In this document: one piece after another, positions 6,438 to 10,196 of the stretch
How the letters are laid out: each line of letters opens with the position of its first letter
How positions within the stretch are numbered: position 1 is the stretch's first letter
The notes under the pieces: generated by a model
The model's input: the letters and a program-made list of their open reading frames with translations, nothing else
The model's database searches: none
What the model was told of the DNA's origin: nothing
Program-made: the position numbers and the translations under genes
NCBI GenBank assembly: GCA_027023115.1
Contig: JALVWZ010000224.1
Coordinates: forward strand, 1 to 10,196
Origin: Thermaceae bacterium
GTDB lineage: Bacteria > Deinococcota > Deinococci > Deinococcales > Marinithermaceae
Direction: 5' to 3'
DNA: 10,196 nucleotides

Positions 6438-7675
6438 GCGAACGCATTATCGTAGGACTGGACGTAGGCACGACCAAGGTTTGCACCGTAATAGGTGAGC
6501 TTAGCGAAGACGGCATCCTCGACGTCATCGGCGAGGGTACCGCCCCCTCCCAGGGGATCAAGCGCGGCGCGGTGGTCAACCTCGAGAAGACCACCGAGGC
6601 CATCCGTTCCAGCGTCAAGCTGGCCGAGCGCGTCGCCGGCGTACCGGTCGGCCAGGTCTACGTCGGGGTCGCCGGCCCCCACATCAAGAGCGTCACCAGT
6701 CACGGTCTGGCGGCCATCCGCCGCGGCCACACCATCGGCCCCGCCGACGTGGAGCGGGCGGTGGAGCAGGCCAAGGCGTATCCTTTCGACGGCAACTACG
6801 AACTCGTCCACGCCCTGCCGCTGGAGTACCGCGTGGACGGCCAGGAAGGTATCAAAGACCCGCTGGGAATGGCCGGGGTCAGGCTCGAGGTCGACGTTCA
6901 CCTGATCGCCGCCGCCAGCGGCCCGCTCACTAACCTGCGCCGCGCGGTCGAGGCCGCCGGCTTGGATATCGAAGGTCTGGTCTTGCAGTCTTTCGCCTCC
7001 GGCCTGGCGGTGTTGAACCCCGAAGACCGCGAGCACGACGTAATGCTGGTGGACATCGGCGGCAGCACCACCGACGTCGCCTTTTTCAAAAGCGGCCAAC
7101 TGGCCTACTCGGCGGTCATTCCCCTCGGCGGCGAGCACGTAACCGGCGACATCGCTCAGCTGCTCAAGATCCCCGGCGAAGAAGCCGAGCGTATCAAGAA
7201 GAAGTACGGCGCCGCCCTGGTGGAGATGGCTGACCCCGACCTGATGCTGGAAATCAACCAGGACGGCAACCACGTTCGCGACGTGCCCGCGCCTGAGCTG
7301 GCCAACTACATCTACCCGCGGGTGCGCGAGATCCTGCTGCTGGCGCGCCGCGAGATAGAAGACCAGATAGGACCGCTGGAGCTGCACGTACAAAAAGTGG
7401 TCCTCACCGGCGGCTCGGCGCTCTTGCGCGGTATCGAGAACCTGGCCTACAAGGAGTACAACGTGCCGGTACGGCTGGGGCGGCCGGAGGGCCTCTCGGG
7501 CCTTACCGACGTGGTGGCTTCGCCGGCGCACGCGACCGCCGTTGGGCTGGTGCGCTTCGGCAGCCATGAACAACCAACCCCCAGCGGCCGCCGCGCCCGT
7601 CGTGAGAACAAACCGCAAGACGACGGCGCCGGCATCTGGGAAAAAATCAAGGGAATATTCGAGAACTTCTTCTAG
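6434..7675 (+). CDS. ftsA: Cell division protein FtsA, actin-like membrane tether for FtsZ
   Basis: FtsA is an actin-family ATPase that binds the FtsZ C-terminal peptide, anchors the ring to the membrane and recruits later division proteins. It has 413 residues, near the family norm (E. coli 420). The phosphate-1 loop is GLDVGTTKVCTVIGE (8-22). The FtsA-specific 1C domain follows (about 85-165), including VYVGVAGPHIKS. The phosphate-2 loop is VDIGGSTTDVAFF (206-218), and the adenosine motif is VLTGGSALLRGI (323-334). After a polar linker (about 378-399) the protein ends in an amphipathic helix, GIWEKIKGIFENFF (400-413), which is the membrane-targeting sequence. All expected parts are present. 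It overlaps ftsQ by 4 nt, and its TAG stop lies next to and partly within the ftsZ ribosome binding site, tying the expression of the two partners together. Confidence 0.97.
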   Translation: MSERIIVGLDVGTTKVCTVIGELSEDGILDVIGEGTAPSQGIKRGAVVNLEKTTEAIRSSVKLAERVAGVPVGQVYVGVAGPHIKSVTSHGLAAIRRGHTIGPADVERAVEQAKAYPFDGNYELVHALPLEYRVDGQEGIKDPLGMAGVRLEVDVHLIAAASGPLTNLRRAVEAAGLDIEGLVLQSFASGLAVLNPEDREHDVMLVDIGGSTTDVAFFKSGQLAYSAVIPLGGEHVTGDIAQLLKIPGEEAERIKKKYGAALVEMADPDLMLEINQDGNHVRDVPAPELANYIYPRVREILLLARREIEDQIGPLELHVQKVVLTGGSALLRGIENLAYKEYNVPVRLGRPEGLSGLTDVVASPAHATAVGLVRFGSHEQPTPSGRRARRENKPQDDGAGIWEKIKGIFENFF

Positions 7676-7679
7676 GAGG
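7674..7679 (+). promoter_or_regulatory. Strong ribosome binding site of ftsZ overlapping the ftsA stop
   Basis: AGGAGG, a perfect match to the Shine-Dalgarno core, lies 6 nt before ATG 7686. Its first two bases are the last two of the ftsA stop codon TAG. It is the best-matched and best-spaced site in the operon, which fits the high amount of FtsZ that cells need. Confidence 0.85.
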
Positions 7680-7685
7680 CGGTAG

Positions 7686-8723
7686 ATGCAGGGTGCAAGT
7701 ATAAAAGTAATCGGGCTGGGGGGTGCCGGCAACAATGCCGTCAACCGCATGATCGAATCCGGCCTCTACGGCGTCGAGTTCATCGCCGCCAACACCGACG
7801 CGCAGGTCCTGGCCCGCTCGCTGGCCGACATTCGCATCCAGATGGGCGAAAAGCTGACCCGCGGCCTGGGCGCCGGCGCCAACCCCGAGATTGGCGAGAA
7901 GGCGGCCATCGAAACGCGCGACCTGATAGCCGAACAGCTCGATGGTTCCGATCTGGTCTTCATCACCGCCGGCATGGGCGGCGGCACCGGCACCGGCAGC
8001 GCTCCGGTGGTCGCCGAGATAGCCCGCGAGCTGGGGGCGCTGACCTTGGGGGTGGTCACCCGTCCCTTCGAGTTCGAAGGCCCCAAGCGGCGCCGCATCG
8101 CCGAGGAAGGCATCAAGCGCCTGCGCGAGCGGGTGGACGCATTAGTGGTGGTCAACAACGACCGCCTGCTGGTCGCCGCCGATAGCAAGAAGATCTCGCT
8201 CCGCGCCGCCTTCCGCATGGCGGACCGAGTCCTTTACCACGGCGTCAAGGGCATCTCCGACGTCATCAACGCCCCGGGCGAGATAAACGTTGATTTTGCC
8301 GACATCCGCAACATGCTCTCCGGCGCCGGTCAGGTGCTGATGGGCATCGGCTCCGGTCAGGGCGAGAACCGGGTTCAGGAAGCCGCTGGGAGCGCCATCT
8401 CGTCTCCCCTGCTCGACCGCACCATCGAAGGAGCCCGCAGCGTCCTCCTCAACGTGGTTGGCAGTGAAGACCTCAGCTTGGCCGAGGCCATCGAGGTGGC
8501 ACAGCGGGTGCGCGACGCCACCGGCCTGGAAGACGTGGACCTGCTCTACGGCATCACCTACGACGACCGCGCCGGCGACGAGATGCGGGTGGTGCTGATC
8601 GCCTCCGGCTTTTCCGAGGCGACCATCGTATCTCCGGGCGAGGGGTCTACTGTTTACGATCCCAACGACCTGGAAATACCGGCCTTCATCCGCTACGGCG
8701 AAGAAGGCCCGCACGGGGTCTAG
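7686..8723 (+). CDS. ftsZ: Cell division GTPase FtsZ (tubulin homologue)
   Basis: FtsZ polymerises in a GTP-dependent way into the ring that places and drives division. The protein has 345 residues, short for the family (E. coli 383). Motifs in order: [11 protein letters not shown] near the N terminus, AANTDAQ, the tubulin signature GGGTGTGS (98-105), [13 protein letters not shown], and the T7 synergy loop NVDFADIR (201-208) with Asn201, Asp203 and Asp206, which complete the GTPase site of the next subunit. The globular domain ends near LIASGF (304-309). A linker of only about 18 residues leads to the conserved C-terminal peptide [13 protein letters not shown] (328-340), the probable FtsA-binding site. 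The last gene of the operon, it starts 10 nt after ftsA and is followed 27 nt later by an intrinsic terminator. Confidence 0.98.
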   Translation: MQGASIKVIGLGGAGNNAVNRMIESGLYGVEFIAANTDAQVLARSLADIRIQMGEKLTRGLGAGANPEIGEKAAIETRDLIAEQLDGSDLVFITAGMGGGTGTGSAPVVAEIARELGALTLGVVTRPFEFEGPKRRRIAEEGIKRLRERVDALVVVNNDRLLVAADSKKISLRAAFRMADRVLYHGVKGISDVINAPGEINVDFADIRNMLSGAGQVLMGIGSGQGENRVQEAAGSAISSPLLDRTIEGARSVLLNVVGSEDLSLAEAIEVAQRVRDATGLEDVDLLYGITYDDRAGDEMRVVLIASGFSEATIVSPGEGSTVYDPNDLEIPAFIRYGEEGPHGV

Positions 8724-8750
8724 GCTTTCAGCAAGAGCGAAGGACGATAT

Positions 8751-8781
8751 AGCGCCGCGCAGTTTGCGCGGCGCTCTTTTT
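8751..8781 (+). terminator. Intrinsic terminator at the end of the division operon
   Basis: A perfect 11-bp GC-rich inverted repeat (AGCGCCGCGCA and TGCGCGGCGCT) flanks a 3-nt loop (GTT, 8762-8764) and is followed by CTTTTT, with five T at 8777-8781. It begins 27 nt after the ftsZ stop. On the minus strand the stem is followed by ATATCGTCC, not a T run, so it should act only on plus-strand transcripts and not for pyrG. Confidence 0.92.
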
Positions 8782-8942
8782 ACCCCACGACCTGGCCGTA
8801 TACCCCTAAGCTGGGTGAAAGCCAAACGCGACACGGATGCCGCCAAACTAGACCTCGAGGCCGCGACCTTGCTCGTGGGTTTCTTGCGTGAAACTCGACT
8901 TGGATGTGACTAAACCCGTGCGGAGCCGGCCGGCCGCAAGCC
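8782..8942. other. Intergenic stretch between the convergent ends of the ftsZ operon and pyrG
   Basis: I see no credible gene here. The stretch has lower GC than its flanks. It holds a 10-bp palindrome, GCCGGCCGGC (8925-8934), just beyond the pyrG stop, and a 6-bp inverted repeat (GGGTTT 8877-8882, AAACCC 8912-8917). Neither is followed by a T run on the minus strand, so no clear pyrG terminator is visible. Confidence 0.6.

Positions 8943-10196
<1,254 letters not shown>

Noticed and set aside
6407..7750. Long open frame on the minus strand opposite ftsA (about 447 codons)
   Set aside because: It is a GC-driven mirror of ftsA codon structure, its product shows no family motif, and ftsA on the other strand is unmistakable.
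8925..8934. Palindrome GCCGGCCGGC after pyrG as a terminator
   Set aside because: It has no T run after it on the minus strand and no loop; such palindromes arise easily in GC-rich DNA.

Overview
The window is an almost gap-free stretch of a division and cell wall (dcw) cluster from a GC-rich bacterium. One plus-strand operon fills positions 1 to about 8780: the tail of mraY, then murD, ftsW, murG, murC, murB, ftsQ, ftsA and ftsZ, closed by an intrinsic terminator. A convergent minus-strand gene, pyrG (CTP synthase), runs off the right edge. I recognise every gene by family motifs. There is no tRNA, rRNA, mobile element, CRISPR array or unexplained gene.

Organism: the strong G/C bias at third codon positions, the lack of a ddl gene between murB and ftsQ, the small FtsQ, and an FtsZ with a very short tail ending in an IPAFIR-type peptide suggest the Deinococcota (Thermus, Oceanithermus or Truepera relatives). 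This is an inference of moderate confidence; the sequence alone does not fix the genus.

Layout: 1-248 mraY end (lipid I synthesis); 245-1501 murD (adds D-Glu); 1486-2634 ftsW (SEDS glycan polymerase); 2631-3683 murG (lipid II synthesis); 3680-5020 murC (adds L-Ala); 5017-5853 murB (makes UDP-MurNAc); 5835-6437 ftsQ (divisome membrane protein); 6434-7675 ftsA (membrane tether for FtsZ); 7686-8723 ftsZ (division ring); 8751-8781 terminator; 8782-8942 no gene seen; 8943-10196 pyrG, 3' part. Every junction from mraY to ftsA overlaps, by 4 nt in most cases (TTGA, GTGA, TTGA, ATGA, ATGA). Only ftsZ is set apart, by 10 nt, and it has the best ribosome binding site. Several starts are TTG or GTG and are fixed by the stop/start overlap plus a Shine-Dalgarno sequence.

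Together the genes make UDP-MurNAc-peptide precursors (MurB, MurC, MurD), load them on lipid carrier (MraY, MurG), polymerise them at the septum (FtsW) and build the division ring (FtsZ, FtsA, FtsQ). I found no undescribed system. The points worth a second look are residue-level departures: MurD lacks the Lys of its DSKAT motif; FtsW has an altered catalytic-loop motif, a long extra extracytoplasmic loop and an AT-rich patch; MurB has Cys in place of the proton-donor Ser; FtsZ has an unusually short linker; and the ftsQ start is ambiguous.
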